Part shown: piece after piece, positions 16,936 through 26,383 of the stretch | Numbering within the stretch: position 1 is the stretch's first letter | Layout of the letters: each line of letters begins with the position of its first letter | Assembly: GCF_049676595.1 (NCBI RefSeq) | Contig: NZ_CP187259.1 | Span: 1,116,001-1,180,000, forward strand | DNA length: 64,000 bases | Reading direction: 5' to 3' | DNA from: Methanocella_A sp049676595 | GTDB taxonomy: Archaea > Halobacteriota > Methanocellia > Methanocellales > Methanocellaceae | Translations under genes and position numbers: made by a program | Notes under the pieces: generated by a model | Told to the model about the DNA's origin: nothing | Database searches by the model: none | What the model saw: the letters and a program-made list of their open reading frames with translations, nothing else

Positions 16936-17496
16936 ATGGGACTGGACAAAGTTGTAAAGGACATCACGGATAAGGCCGAGGCGGACAGCAGGGGAATCGC
17001 CGCGAAAGCCGCAGCCGAAGCTGCCGAGATCAAGAAGTCGGCAGAGGCGGAGGCTAAGCAGATTACCGCAGCCGAGAACGCCAGAGCGGAACAGGCCATA
17101 TCCAAGATGAGGCAGAGGGAACTTTCCAGCGCCAAGCTTGACGTGAAGAAGGCCAAGCTTAACTCTGAGAAAGATGTGCTTGCCGAAACGCACGCTGCGT
17201 TCGTCAAGCAGCTTTCCGCCCTTCCGAGGGAAAAGAAAGCTGATCTGCTTCAGAAGCTGATCAAGCTGGCGCAGAAAGACATTCCGCAGGGCAAGATCTT
17301 TACCAACGCAGCCGACGCGGACCTGGTCAGGAACTCCGGGTACGAGTACGGCGGCAACGTCAACTGCCTCGGCGGAATCGTAGTCACCAGCGTAGACGGA
17401 AGCGTCAACCTGGACTATACCTTTGACTCTATCCTGGAGGATGTCTGGACGTCCTCGATGAAGCCCGTTTCTGACATATTGTTTGGCAGCAGGTGA
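16936..17496 (+). CDS. atpE: A-type ATP synthase subunit E (peripheral stalk)
   Basis: 186-aa peripheral-stalk subunit: an N-terminal Ala/Lys/Glu helix of about 75 residues pairs with subunit H, and a C-terminal globular domain (GGNVNCLGGIVVTSVDGSV) binds the catalytic head. A GGTGA ribosome site precedes ATG 16936. It overlaps the possible GTG start of atpC by four bases. Confidence 0.93.
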   Translation: MGLDKVVKDITDKAEADSRGIAAKAAAEAAEIKKSAEAEAKQITAAENARAEQAISKMRQRELSSAKLDVKKAKLNSEKDVLAETHAAFVKQLSALPREKKADLLQKLIKLAQKDIPQGKIFTNAADADLVRNSGYEYGGNVNCLGGIVVTSVDGSVNLDYTFDSILEDVWTSSMKPVSDILFGSR

Positions 17497-17501
17497 AATC
17501 C

Positions 17502-18557
17502 ATGATAGGGCGACGTGCAATGGGCAACTACGCATATGCAAGCGCAAGGGTCAAGACGAGGAAATCGTTCCTGTACCCGAAGGAGACCTACCTCAAGCTC
17601 TTGCAGATGGATCTACCTGAAATAAGCAGGTTCATCGAGGAGAGCAGATACAAAAAGGAGATCGACGAGCTGGCAAACAAATATTCCGGCATCGATCTGC
17701 TGGAGTACGCGCTGAACCTCAACATGGCCAGGGAGATGAATGAAGTCCTGGACTTCTGCCAGGGCGAAATGAAGATTCTCCTCGGTGCCTATCTCATGAA
17801 GTGGGATGTCTGGAATATCAAGTCGATCCTGAGAGGAAAGAACTACGGCGCCTCAGAGGATGAGATTAAGGAAACCTTCGTGCCTGCGGGCGAGCTGCGC
17901 ACATCGACCCTGGTTGACCTGATCCACAAAGGCAGCATACCGGACGTAATCGAAGGGCTGAACGGAACCCGGTTCTACAAGCCTCTCACCAGCTCGCTGG
18001 AAGATTTCAATAAGACTCAGAATCTTTCCCGGCTAGAAAACAACCTGGACAAAGCATATTATGCATACCTGCTTTCTATCAAGCTTGCGGGTACCAGTGC
18101 GGACGAGCTGATGATGACCTTCGTCAGGAGAGAGGTCGATATCACGAACCTCAGGACGCTGTTCAGGCTGAAGAGGCAGGGCCTCGAGCACGAGAAGATC
18201 ATGGAATTCCTCGTACCCGGCGGCAAGCTCAAGGCAGACGACATGAGGAAGTTTGCCCAGGCGCCGAGCTTCGATGAGTTCGTGAACCTTCTGAAGGATA
18301 CTCCCTACTGGACTGACCTGTCAGAGGCGATCGAGAACTACCGGGCGACCAAGTCCTTGAACGCGATCGAAGTGGCCCTCACCCGGGCTGACATCGGCTA
18401 CGCGGACAAGATTTCGCACGCCTATCCGCTGTCGATTTTGCCTATTCTGGGCTACACTGTCCGGAAGCAGGTAGAAGTCACCAACATCCGCACTATCGCA
18501 CGTGGCAAGGAAGTGAACCTCAGCAATGAGGTCATTAGAAACCAGCTGGTGATCTGA
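17502..18557 (+). CDS. atpC: A-type ATP synthase subunit C (central stalk adaptor)
   Basis: Funnel-shaped subunit that links the rotor ring to the D/F central stalk. 351 aa, nearly all helical, with repeated motifs typical of the family (YAYASARVKTRKSFLYP and IRTIARGKE at the end). The ATG at 17502 has an AGGTGA exactly 5 nt upstream; a GTG at 17493 overlapping the atpE stop is the alternative. It ends in TGATG with atpF. Confidence 0.93.
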   Translation: MIGRRAMGNYAYASARVKTRKSFLYPKETYLKLLQMDLPEISRFIEESRYKKEIDELANKYSGIDLLEYALNLNMAREMNEVLDFCQGEMKILLGAYLMKWDVWNIKSILRGKNYGASEDEIKETFVPAGELRTSTLVDLIHKGSIPDVIEGLNGTRFYKPLTSSLEDFNKTQNLSRLENNLDKAYYAYLLSIKLAGTSADELMMTFVRREVDITNLRTLFRLKRQGLEHEKIMEFLVPGGKLKADDMRKFAQAPSFDEFVNLLKDTPYWTDLSEAIENYRATKSLNAIEVALTRADIGYADKISHAYPLSILPILGYTVRKQVEVTNIRTIARGKEVNLSNEVIRNQLVI

Positions 18558-18856
18558 TGGAAATCGCAGTTGTTGGGAAAAGCGAGTTCGTGGTCGGCTT
18601 CAGGCTGGCCGGGATCCACAAGACCTACGACGTCAAAAATGACAAGGACCTCGAGAGCAAGATCCGGGAGTGCCTGACCGACAGGAACCTCGGTATCATC
18701 GTCCTTCACTCGGACGACCTTAAAAATCTCTCTCCCGGCCTCCAGAAGGTCATCGACGAATCCGTAGAGCCGACGTTCATCGCGATCGGCAGTAAAGAAG
18801 ATGCGGGACTGCGCGACAAGATCAAGCGCGCCATTGGTGTAGACCTTTGGAAGTGA
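18557..18856 (+). CDS. atpF: A-type ATP synthase subunit F (central stalk)
   Basis: 99-aa Rossmann-like central-stalk subunit, start MEIAVVGKSEFVVGFRLAGI, matching the family's opening G-x-E/D-x-x-x-GF-x-LAG pattern. It shares one base with the atpC stop. Confidence 0.94.
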   Translation: MEIAVVGKSEFVVGFRLAGIHKTYDVKNDKDLESKIRECLTDRNLGIIVLHSDDLKNLSPGLQKVIDESVEPTFIAIGSKEDAGLRDKIKRAIGVDLWK

Positions 18857-18896
18857 GCCTGCAGTTGAATGTAATCTGTTAACAAAGGTGTTTACT

Positions 18897-20636
18897 GTGA
18901 GCCAAGAAGGAACAATTTACCGGGTTGCCGGTCCGGTGGTGACTGCAGTCGGCCTCAACGCCCGTATGTACGACGTGGTGAAAGTGGGCAAAGAGGGCCT
19001 GATGGGCGAGGTCATCGAAATCGACAACGATAAGGCCATCATCCAGGTGTACGAGAACACCTCCGCTATCAAGCCCGGCGAGCCTGTGCAGAACACTGGC
19101 CTGCCCTTATCGGTAGAGCTCGGCCCCGGCCTGCTTACCTCCATTTACGACGGTATCCAGAGGCCGCTGCCTGTGCTGAAGGAAAAGATGGGCAACTTCA
19201 TCTCCAGAGGAGTTACAGCAACGGCTCTTCCCAGGGATAAGAAGTGGAACTTCGTGCCGACTGTGAAGGCTGGCGACAAAGTCGCAGGCGGTTCAGTCAT
19301 CGGCACTGTCCAGGAAACCAGGACCATCGTTCAGAAGATCATGGTTCCCCCCGAGACGCCTGAGTCCACCATCAAGGACATCAAGGCCGGGGAGTTCACC
19401 GTCGAAGAGGTCATCGGCCACCTCGAGAACGGCACCGAACTGAAACTCATGCACAAGTGGCCTGTCAGAAAGTCCAGGCCCTACAAGGAAAAGCTTATGC
19501 CGGACATTCCCCTGGTCACCGGCCAGAGGATTCTGGACGGCCTGTTCCCGATCGCCAAGGGCGGCACAGCAGCCATCCCCGGGCCGTTCGGCAGCGGCAA
19601 GACCGTCACCCAGCAGCAGCTGGCCAAGTGGTCCGACGCAGAGATCGTCGTCTACATCGGCTGCGGCGAACGTGGCAACGAGATGACCGAAGTGCTGGCA
19701 GAGTTCCCGCACCTCACCGACCCGAAGTCCGGCAACCCGCTGATGGACAGAACCGTGCTCATCGCCAACACGTCCAACATGCCTGTGGCAGCCCGTGAAG
19801 CCTCGGTTTACACCGGCATCACGATCGCGGAATACTACCGTGACCAGGGCTACGGCGTGTCGCTGATGGCAGACTCCACCTCCAGGTGGGCAGAGGCCAT
19901 GAGAGAAATTTCCTCGAGGCTGGAAGAGATGCCCGGTGAGGAAGGCTACCCCGCTTACCTCTCAGCCCGTCTCTCTGAATTCTACGAGAGGGCAGGCCGT
20001 GTGATTACCCCCATGGGCAAGGAAGGCAGCGTCACCGTTATCGGCGCAGTCAGCCCTCCGGGCGGCGACTTCTCCGAGCCGGTTACACAGAACACTCTCC
20101 GTATCGTCAAGGTGTTCTGGGCACTGGATGCCAAGCTGGCCCAGCGCAGGCACTTCCCCGCCATCAACTGGCTGAACAGCTACTCGCTATACCAGGACTC
20201 ACTGAAGGACTGGTACACCAAGAACGTCTCGCCGGAATGGAACCCGCTCAAAGTCAGGTCCATGGAACTTCTCCAGCGTGAATCTGAGCTCCAGGAAATC
20301 GTCCAGCTCGTCGGCTCCGACGCTCTGCCCGAAGACCAGCAGCTCACTCTCGAAATCGCCAGGATGATCCGTGAATACTTCCTGCAGCAGAACGCCTACC
20401 ACGATGTAGACACTTACTGCAGCATGAATAAGCAGTTCCTGATGCTCAAGTCGATCATGACCTTCGGCGACCTCGCTCAGAAGGCTCTCGCAGCAGGCGT
20501 ACCCATGCCGAAGATCCTGTCGCTGAAATCCAAGGACGACCTGGCCAAGGTCAAGTACGAGTCTGACTTCGAGAAGTACCTGAACACTGTGAACTCTCAG
20601 ATGCAGGCTGAGTTCAAGGCGCTGGAGGCAGCTTAA
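18897..20636 (+). CDS. atpA: A-type ATP synthase catalytic subunit A
   Basis: Catalytic nucleotide-binding subunit. P-loop GPFGSGKTVTQ (about residue 230) and the family's extra non-homologous region before it. The GTG at 18897 (MSQEGTIYRVAGPVV) is preferred because AAGGTG sits 6 nt upstream; a GTG at 18888 is the alternative. That gives 579 aa, the normal length. No intein is present. Stop is 1 bp before atpB. Confidence 0.97.
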   Translation: MSQEGTIYRVAGPVVTAVGLNARMYDVVKVGKEGLMGEVIEIDNDKAIIQVYENTSAIKPGEPVQNTGLPLSVELGPGLLTSIYDGIQRPLPVLKEKMGNFISRGVTATALPRDKKWNFVPTVKAGDKVAGGSVIGTVQETRTIVQKIMVPPETPESTIKDIKAGEFTVEEVIGHLENGTELKLMHKWPVRKSRPYKEKLMPDIPLVTGQRILDGLFPIAKGGTAAIPGPFGSGKTVTQQQLAKWSDAEIVVYIGCGERGNEMTEVLAEFPHLTDPKSGNPLMDRTVLIANTSNMPVAAREASVYTGITIAEYYRDQGYGVSLMADSTSRWAEAMREISSRLEEMPGEEGYPAYLSARLSEFYERAGRVITPMGKEGSVTVIGAVSPPGGDFSEPVTQNTLRIVKVFWALDAKLAQRRHFPAINWLNSYSLYQDSLKDWYTKNVSPEWNPLKVRSMELLQRESELQEIVQLVGSDALPEDQQLTLEIARMIREYFLQQNAYHDVDTYCSMNKQFLMLKSIMTFGDLAQKALAAGVPMPKILSLKSKDDLAKVKYESDFEKYLNTVNSQMQAEFKALEAA

Positions 20637-20637
20637 G

Positions 20638-22014
20638 ATGAAGGAATATAAGACAATTAGCGAAATCGCCGGCCCGCTGGTCTTCGTCAGGAAGACTGAA
20701 CCAGTCGGCTACGAAGAGCTGGTCAACATCCAGCTCGGCGACGGCACGATCAAGAAGGGCCAGGTACTGGACACGTCCAACGATATGGTGGCAGTCCAGG
20801 TGTTCGAAGGCACGGCCGGTATCTCCCGGGAGAGCAGCGTCAAGTTCCTGGGCGAGACCATCAAGATGCCCGTGTCGAAAGATATGTTAGGCCGTATCCT
20901 CTCCGGTGCCGGCGAGCCCATCGACGGCGGCCCGGCCATCATCCCGGAGAAGAGGCTGGACATCGTCGGCGCAGCCATCAACCCGTATTCTAGGAAGCAG
21001 CCGAAAGACTTCATCCAGACTGGCATCTCGACCATCGACGGCATGAACACGCTCGTCCGTGGCCAGAAGCTCCCGATCTTCTCGGGCTCCGGTCTGCCGC
21101 ACAACGAAATTGCGCTGCAGATCGCCAGGCAGGCAAAAGTGGTAGGCTCGACTGAGCCGTTCGCAGTAGTCTTCTGCGCCATGGGTATCACTGCCGAAGA
21201 AGCGCAGACCTTCATGAAGGACTTCGAGAGGACGGGTGCTCTGGAGAGAGCCGTCGTCTTCATGAACCTGGCAGACGACCCGGCTATCGAGCGTATCATC
21301 ACCCCGAGGCTGGCTCTGACTACCGCAGAGTACCTGGCCTTCGACCACGACATGCACGTGCTGGTCATCTACACAGACATGACCAACTACTGCGAGGCTC
21401 TCCGTCAGATCGGCGCAGCCCGTGAAGAAGTGCCCGGCAGGCGTGGCTACCCCGGTTACATGTACACCGACCTGGCCATGCTCTACGAGCGCGCAGGCAT
21501 CATCGACGGCAAAAAGGGTTCAATCACCCAGCTGCCCATCCTGACGATGCCCGGTGACGATATCACCCACCCGATCCCTGACCTGACCGGCTACATTACC
21601 GAAGGCCAGATCGTGGTAGCGAAAGACCTCCACAGGAAGGGTATCTACCCACCCATCAACGTCTCGCCCTCGCTGTCCAGGCTGATGAACCTGGGTATCG
21701 GCCCCGGCAAGACCAGGGAAGACCACAAGGCCGTATCCGACCAGTGCTACTCGGCGTATGCAGAAGGTAAGGACCTTCGCGGCCTCGTAGCCATCGTCGG
21801 TAAGGACGCTCTCTCGGAGAGGGACCGGAACTTCCTGGACTTCGCCGATGCCTTCGAAGACAGATTTGTCAGACAGGGCCGTGAGGAAGACAGAACCATC
21901 GAGCAGACGCTCGACCTGGCGTGGCAACTCCTCGACCTGCTGCCGATCAACGCACTTAACAAGATCGACAACAAGTACATCGAGAAGTACCACCCGAAGA
22001 AGGCGAAGAAGTAA
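20638..22014 (+). CDS. atpB: A-type ATP synthase regulatory subunit B
   Basis: 458-aa non-catalytic head subunit. It replaces the P-loop with FSGSGLPHNEIA, as expected for B, and keeps VIYTDMTNYCEALRQI and the ARGEVPGRRGYPGYMYTDLA-like adenosine-pocket segment (here AAREEVPGRRGYPGY). GGAGG lies at the end of atpA, 9 nt before ATG 20638. Confidence 0.97.
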   Translation: MKEYKTISEIAGPLVFVRKTEPVGYEELVNIQLGDGTIKKGQVLDTSNDMVAVQVFEGTAGISRESSVKFLGETIKMPVSKDMLGRILSGAGEPIDGGPAIIPEKRLDIVGAAINPYSRKQPKDFIQTGISTIDGMNTLVRGQKLPIFSGSGLPHNEIALQIARQAKVVGSTEPFAVVFCAMGITAEEAQTFMKDFERTGALERAVVFMNLADDPAIERIITPRLALTTAEYLAFDHDMHVLVIYTDMTNYCEALRQIGAAREEVPGRRGYPGYMYTDLAMLYERAGIIDGKKGSITQLPILTMPGDDITHPIPDLTGYITEGQIVVAKDLHRKGIYPPINVSPSLSRLMNLGIGPGKTREDHKAVSDQCYSAYAEGKDLRGLVAIVGKDALSERDRNFLDFADAFEDRFVRQGREEDRTIEQTLDLAWQLLDLLPINALNKIDNKYIEKYHPKKAKK

Positions 22015-22029
22015 AGGTAAGGTGCGCCA

Positions 22030-22650
22030 ATGGCTATAAAGGATAACATTAAGCCGACTCGTTCCGAGCTCCTGGAGCTGAAGAAGCGGATCGCTCTCTC
22101 GCAGAGCGGTCACAAGCTCCTGAAAATGAAGCGTGACGGCCTGATCATGGAATTCTTCGAGATCATGGACAAGGCTAAGAACGCCCGTGCGGAGCTCCTT
22201 ACGTCGTACGACAATGCTACCCAGAAGATAGCCATTGCCAGGGCCGTTGAGGGAAACATGTCGGTCACCTCGGCCGCATTTTCCCTGAAGGAGCAGCCTG
22301 AAATCAACCTCGAAAGCAAGAACGTGATGGGCGTCGTCGTCCCCAAGATCGAGTCCTCGGGCATCCAGAAGCCCCTCCAGGAGAGAGGCTACGGTGTCAT
22401 CGGGACCACGTCGAGGATCGACGAAGCGGCGGAAGCGTATGAGAAGCTCGTAGAGCAGATCATCATTTCGGCCGAGATCGAGTCCGCCATGAAGAAGCTC
22501 CTCGAGGATATCGAGAAGACCAAGCGCCGTGTCAACGCACTGGAATTCAAGGTAATTCCCGAGCTCAAGGAAGCGGAGCAGTTCATCAAGCTCAGGCTGG
22601 AAGAGATGGAACGTGAGAACACCTTCCGTCTCAAGAAGATCAAAGCATAA
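22030..22650 (+). CDS. atpD: A-type ATP synthase subunit D (central rotor shaft)
   Basis: 206-aa antiparallel coiled-coil shaft subunit: opening KPTRSELLELKKRIALSQSG and closing helix TKRRVNALEFKVIPELKEA are family signatures. It follows atpB by 15 bp with an AAGGT ribosome site. Confidence 0.96.
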   Translation: MAIKDNIKPTRSELLELKKRIALSQSGHKLLKMKRDGLIMEFFEIMDKAKNARAELLTSYDNATQKIAIARAVEGNMSVTSAAFSLKEQPEINLESKNVMGVVVPKIESSGIQKPLQERGYGVIGTTSRIDEAAEAYEKLVEQIIISAEIESAMKKLLEDIEKTKRRVNALEFKVIPELKEAEQFIKLRLEEMERENTFRLKKIKA

Positions 22651-22652
22651 TC

Positions 22653-22805
22653 ATGCCCGATAAAAACATCATCGAACAGTACGCCGACAGAATCTTCGAA
22701 AATCCCGAGAATCTGGCAAAGTTACTGGTCTATGGCCAGTATCTCGTGCTGGGCATGATTATACTCGGCTACCTGATAATGGCCTACCTGCTCTTCGTTC
22801 GTTAG
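22653..22805 (+). CDS. 50-aa single-span membrane peptide at the end of the ATP synthase operon
   Basis: Starts ATG 22653, 2 bp after the atpD stop, and ends TAG inside the operon's terminator hairpin. An amphipathic N-terminus (MPDKNIIEQYADRIFENPEN) is followed by one membrane helix (LVYGQYLVLGMIILGYLIMA). It occupies the position of the short last gene (ahaG) that was described for the Methanosarcina aha operon; similarity to AhaG itself was not checked. The tight spacing and terminator position support it as a real operon member. Confidence 0.7.
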   Translation: MPDKNIIEQYADRIFENPENLAKLLVYGQYLVLGMIILGYLIMAYLLFVR

Positions 22806-22821
22806 GGGCTATGCCTCTAAC
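22801..22821 (+). terminator. Terminator of the ATP synthase operon
   Basis: GTTAGGGGC-TAT-GCCTCTAAC, a 9-bp stem with one G-T pair and a 3-nt loop, followed by a run of seven T. It overlaps the stop codon of the 50-aa peptide. Confidence 0.75.
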
Positions 22822-22902
22822 ACACATTTTTTTAGTGATTTTTCAAACGGTATTCCGAAGTACGCATTATTCTTTTATACTTAAACAGATTATGATCGCA
22901 CT

Positions 22903-23934
22903 ATGCCAGAGTTGCGGGCGTTTAATCCTGTGAGCACGGCGCTCGACAGGACAAAAAAGCTCCTTTTCGAGCCTTTTGATGCGTGGGTATGGTTAAAGTT
23001 AGTCATCATCATGTTCTTCGTGGGCAGCGGAGGCCGCTCTTTCAACCCCGGCAACGCGTTGCAGTATATGACAGGTGGCGAAGATGGTAATTTTTCCGGT
23101 GACGTTCTGGCGAATGGCATCTCAAGCATTATGTCTGATACGGCCCTTCTGGCTTTCATCGCTCTGATCCTTGTAGCAATTATCGTTCTGGTGCTCATTT
23201 TCTCTTACCTGAGGGGCGTCTTCTCGTTCATACTGATCGATGCGCTGACCTCCGGGCAGATCAGCCTCATCCGGTCTTTCCGGGAAAACCTGGGCCGAGG
23301 CTTCAAAGCTTTCCTGTTTAACGTAGCGGTAATGTTAGTATCACTGACGATGGCATTACTGATGCTGATCGTTCTTCTGCTGACTATCTTCTGGCTGATA
23401 GGGGCGGGTGACTCGAATGCCACCAGGGCTGGACTGGTGCTGCTGGCGGTAGGTATCTTATTGATCACAATCGTGGCCTTCATCGTATTTTCGCTTATAG
23501 TCGGCCTGATTACCGGCTTCTTCTACGACTTCGCCATCCCTCTCATACGCTTCAGAAACATGGGCCTGATGGAGTCGATAAAACACGTTATCGGGCTGGT
23601 GGCAAAAGAGCCTGTAGAGTTTATAGTCTACGTAGCAGTCAGATGGGCTCTGGAGGCCGTCGTAGGCTTCATCTTCGGCATCATCTACCTCTGCATCTTC
23701 GCAGTATTCCTCGCTGTAGGAGTGATTCTTGCGATGATGGCAGTGGCAGCGGCAGAAATCTCAGTGTGGCTTCTGGTCCCGTTCGGTCTGGTGTTCGTAG
23801 TAGGCTTTGCACTACTAATCGCCATAATGGCGCTTCTCTCCATGCCCGTGGGAGTTTACTTCAGGTACTACTCGCTGGAGTTCCTGAAAGCGTTTGATCA
23901 GAGCTACGTCCAGTACACGGGACGGTTCGCATAA
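22903..23934 (+). CDS. Multi-span membrane protein of unknown function
   Basis: 343 aa with a short cytoplasmic N-terminus (MPELRAFNPVSTALDRTKKLLFEPF) and about six hydrophobic helices, including long Val/Leu/Ile stretches at about 78-105, 135-165, 175-205 and 245-310. No catalytic motif is seen. The N-terminus resembles archaeal glycerophosphodiester/DUF-type membrane proteins only loosely. A TATA-like ttatacttaaa lies about 20-30 nt before ATG 22903, suggesting a near-leaderless single gene. Confidence 0.65.
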   Translation: MPELRAFNPVSTALDRTKKLLFEPFDAWVWLKLVIIMFFVGSGGRSFNPGNALQYMTGGEDGNFSGDVLANGISSIMSDTALLAFIALILVAIIVLVLIFSYLRGVFSFILIDALTSGQISLIRSFRENLGRGFKAFLFNVAVMLVSLTMALLMLIVLLLTIFWLIGAGDSNATRAGLVLLAVGILLITIVAFIVFSLIVGLITGFFYDFAIPLIRFRNMGLMESIKHVIGLVAKEPVEFIVYVAVRWALEAVVGFIFGIIYLCIFAVFLAVGVILAMMAVAAAEISVWLLVPFGLVFVVGFALLIAIMALLSMPVGVYFRYYSLEFLKAFDQSYVQYTGRFA

Positions 23935-23950
23935 AAAGAGCGGGCTGGCA

Positions 23951-23979
23951 GGCGTAGGTGATATTGTATCACCTATGCC
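23951..23979. terminator. Bidirectional hairpin between convergent genes
   Basis: GGCGTAGGTGATA-TTG-TATCACCTATGCC: a 13-bp stem with one G-T pair and 3-nt loop. It lies 17 bp after the membrane-protein stop and 27 bp from the end of the minus-strand zinc-protein gene, with T-rich sequence downstream on the plus strand. Confidence 0.7.
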
Positions 23980-24005
23980 AGAACTGGCGAAAATAGTTTT
24001 TTTAT

Positions 24006-24158
24006 TTACTTTTCCATCTTACCCAGGTCTTTGTGCATGTAAATGTCCGCACAACGCTTGGAGCAAAAGCTCTTGCCTGCATATTTCTCAACTTTATGAC
24101 CAGCCAGTGATTTTCCGCAGCTGGCGCATGTTTTGGCGCCGAAAATTTTGTCGAACAT
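24006..24158 (-). CDS. 50-aa treble-clef/zinc-ribbon protein
   Basis: Short minus-strand frame, MFDKIFGAKTCASCGKSLAG, then FCSKRCADIY. The CxxC...CxxxC spacing is that of a small TRASH/MYM-like zinc finger, known as a metal-sensing or metal-binding module. GGTGA lies 5-9 nt before ATG 24158. Possible roles are metal handling or an adaptor; nothing adjacent points to one. Confidence 0.7.
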   Translation of the reverse strand: MFDKIFGAKTCASCGKSLAGHKVEKYAGKSFCSKRCADIYMHKDLGKMEK

Positions 24159-24290
24159 GCGATTCACCGATAAAATGTATTACGCGGCCTGCAGTTAAAA
24201 CGATACCGGTTGGCCCTTCAGATTTACCTTTGATCAGATTATCTTTTTATAGGAGCGGTCGGGATATAAAAGACTGGCACGGGTGTAAAC

Positions 24291-25472
24291 ATGAGATACA
24301 AACTCGGCATCACAAACCTGTTATCGATCGCTATTCTGTCAGCCTTGTTGATCGCTATATTCTCCGGCACTGCCGTGGGCGCAACAGCAGACAGGCTATA
24401 CGTCGCAGACTACGATGACAACATCGTCTACGTTGTCGACCCGGACACGGGTAAGCTACTCAAGAACATATCCGTGGGCAGCCACCCGGTCAAGGTCATC
24501 ACCGACCCCACCGGCACTGTGGCATACGTGCTTACCGAAGGCGACAACAACATCTCGGTGATCAGCATCGACCGGGACGAAGTGATGCGAAAGATGCCCT
24601 CCGGAGAGGAGCCGACGAACATGGCAATCTCCCCGGACGGAATGAGGCTTTACGTGACCAGCTTCAATAACCACGTTGTCTACGTGATCAACACCACCGG
24701 GGGTAGCATGGAGAAGACCATCCGGGTCGGGTCCGGACCTACCGGCATCGCCTTTACCTCTGACGGCTTCGCATGCGTCGAGAACTCCGCGGATAACACC
24801 GTAATGGTTATAGACTCCGCCGGCAGGAAGCCAGTTAAGACCCTCAATGTCGGAACGTGGCCTGAAAACATCGGCATCGACCCGTACAACAGGCAGGCTT
24901 TCGTGCCAGGCTTCACTGACGGTTCCCTCACGATCATCGAAACTAACGGCTGGTCGATTGTCAGGACTACTAACATAGGCGGCAACCCGCTGGACATCAC
25001 CTACGACGTAGGCAAGGGCGTTTTCTACGTGACCGACCCCACAGCCGGCCAGGTACGGATAGTCGACCCCAATGGCGAAGCCAGCCTGCTCGCCTCCATA
25101 CCTGCCGCCCGCAGCATCATCGCAGAGAGCCAGGGCAGCCGCGTCTTCGTGGCCAGCCCGGACAACGGCACTATCAGCATTATTACCACCACCGGCTCGG
25201 ACAAGCCTGTCACATACAAGATAGGCCATAAGCCAACGTCCATCGCCCCGATCTATCTAGGGGACGATGGCACGCCAGTAGCCACTGCTACTCCGACAAG
25301 CACTCCAGTGCCCACCCCGGTGCCGGCAACACCCACCCCTGTCATAACCCCCACAGCCGTACCGCCGACGGCCACTCCGAGCCCGACCCCTGCTCCGGCC
25401 CCGATCTCGCCGTTGCTGCCGCTGCTGGCTTTGAGTGCGGTTGCCGTGGTGCTGACAGCGAAGAAGGCATAG
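24291..25472 (+). CDS. Secreted YVTN-type beta-propeller surface protein
   Basis: 393 aa. An N-terminal signal segment (LLSIAILSALLIAIFSGTAVGA) is followed by about seven YVTN-like blades from residue 33 to 325, with repeats such as LYVADYDDNIVYVVDPDTG and MRLYVTSFNNHVVYVINTTG. A Thr/Pro-rich spacer of about 45 residues precedes a C-terminal hydrophobic anchor (SPLLPLLALSAVAVVLTAKKA). The protein is therefore displayed outside the cell and held by its C-terminal helix or a sorting event. A TATA-like gatataaaag sits about 24 nt upstream of ATG 24291. Confidence 0.82.
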   Translation: MRYKLGITNLLSIAILSALLIAIFSGTAVGATADRLYVADYDDNIVYVVDPDTGKLLKNISVGSHPVKVITDPTGTVAYVLTEGDNNISVISIDRDEVMRKMPSGEEPTNMAISPDGMRLYVTSFNNHVVYVINTTGGSMEKTIRVGSGPTGIAFTSDGFACVENSADNTVMVIDSAGRKPVKTLNVGTWPENIGIDPYNRQAFVPGFTDGSLTIIETNGWSIVRTTNIGGNPLDITYDVGKGVFYVTDPTAGQVRIVDPNGEASLLASIPAARSIIAESQGSRVFVASPDNGTISIITTTGSDKPVTYKIGHKPTSIAPIYLGDDGTPVATATPTSTPVPTPVPATPTPVITPTAVPPTATPSPTPAPAPISPLLPLLALSAVAVVLTAKKA

Positions 25473-25560
25473 ACGGTTGCCGAAGGCCTTATTACTTTTA
25501 AGGCTTTCTCTTTTTTAGTCCGGAGGTATATTTTTAAAGTATGACCGTTTTTGTTATATC

Positions 25561-26382
25561 ATGCTTACCCGGAGGATAATACCCTGTCTGGACGTCACGC
25601 TGGGGCCGAATGGCGGCAGCGTGGTCAAGGGCGTCGAATTCGTGAACCTGCGGAGCGCGGGCGATCCGGTAGAGCTGGCGAAGCGCTACAATGATCAGGG
25701 CGCGGATGAGCTGGTCTTCCTGGATATCACCGCCTCTCACGAGGGCCGGAACACGATGATCGACGTGATCGAGCGGACGGCCAGCGAAGTGTTCATCCCC
25801 ATGACCGTCGGCGGCGGTATCAAGACCCTCGACGAGATCCGGGCGCTCCTCCGGGCAGGGGCGGACAAGATCACGGTAAACACTACGGCAGTGAAGGACC
25901 CCGACTTCATCCGCCGGGCTTCGGATATCTTCGGCTCCCAGTGCATCGTGACAGCGATAGATTGCAGAAGTAACACCAATATTGATGACCCTAATGCCCG
26001 TAACATCGTTCGTCGCAGAGACGGCACTCCGGCTTGGTACGAGGTTGTCATCTACGGCGGCCGCAAGCCCACCGGCCTTGACGCCATCGAGTGGGCGAAA
26101 ACCATCGAAGAGCTCGGCAGCGGCGAAATCATGCTCACGAGCATGGACGCCGACGGCACTAAAGACGGCTACGACCTTTACATCACCAAAGCCATCGGCG
26201 AGGCAGTCCGCATTCCCGTCATCGCCTCGGGCGGCGCCGGCACCATCGAGCACATGTATGACGCCTTCAAGGTAGCCAACGCAGACGCAGCGCTGGCCGC
26301 CAGCATCTTCCACTTCGGCGAGTATACGATTGGCGAGGCCAAGGATTATCTGAGACGCCGTGGTATACCCGTGAGGCCTTAG
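25561..26382 (+). CDS. hisF: Imidazole glycerol phosphate synthase subunit HisF
   Basis: Cyclase subunit of IGP synthase in histidine synthesis: joins PRFAR and ammonia from HisH to give IGP and AICAR. The 273-aa TIM barrel has the catalytic Asp residues in IIPCLDVT (about 11) and TAIDCRSN (about 131), and the phosphate loops TVGGGI and IASGGAGTIEH. A TATA-like tatatttttaaag lies upstream of ATG 25561. It stands apart from other his genes and is followed 1 bp later by a MazG-like gene. Confidence 0.96.
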   Translation: MLTRRIIPCLDVTLGPNGGSVVKGVEFVNLRSAGDPVELAKRYNDQGADELVFLDITASHEGRNTMIDVIERTASEVFIPMTVGGGIKTLDEIRALLRAGADKITVNTTAVKDPDFIRRASDIFGSQCIVTAIDCRSNTNIDDPNARNIVRRRDGTPAWYEVVIYGGRKPTGLDAIEWAKTIEELGSGEIMLTSMDADGTKDGYDLYITKAIGEAVRIPVIASGGAGTIEHMYDAFKVANADAALAASIFHFGEYTIGEAKDYLRRRGIPVRP

Positions 26383-26383
26383 T

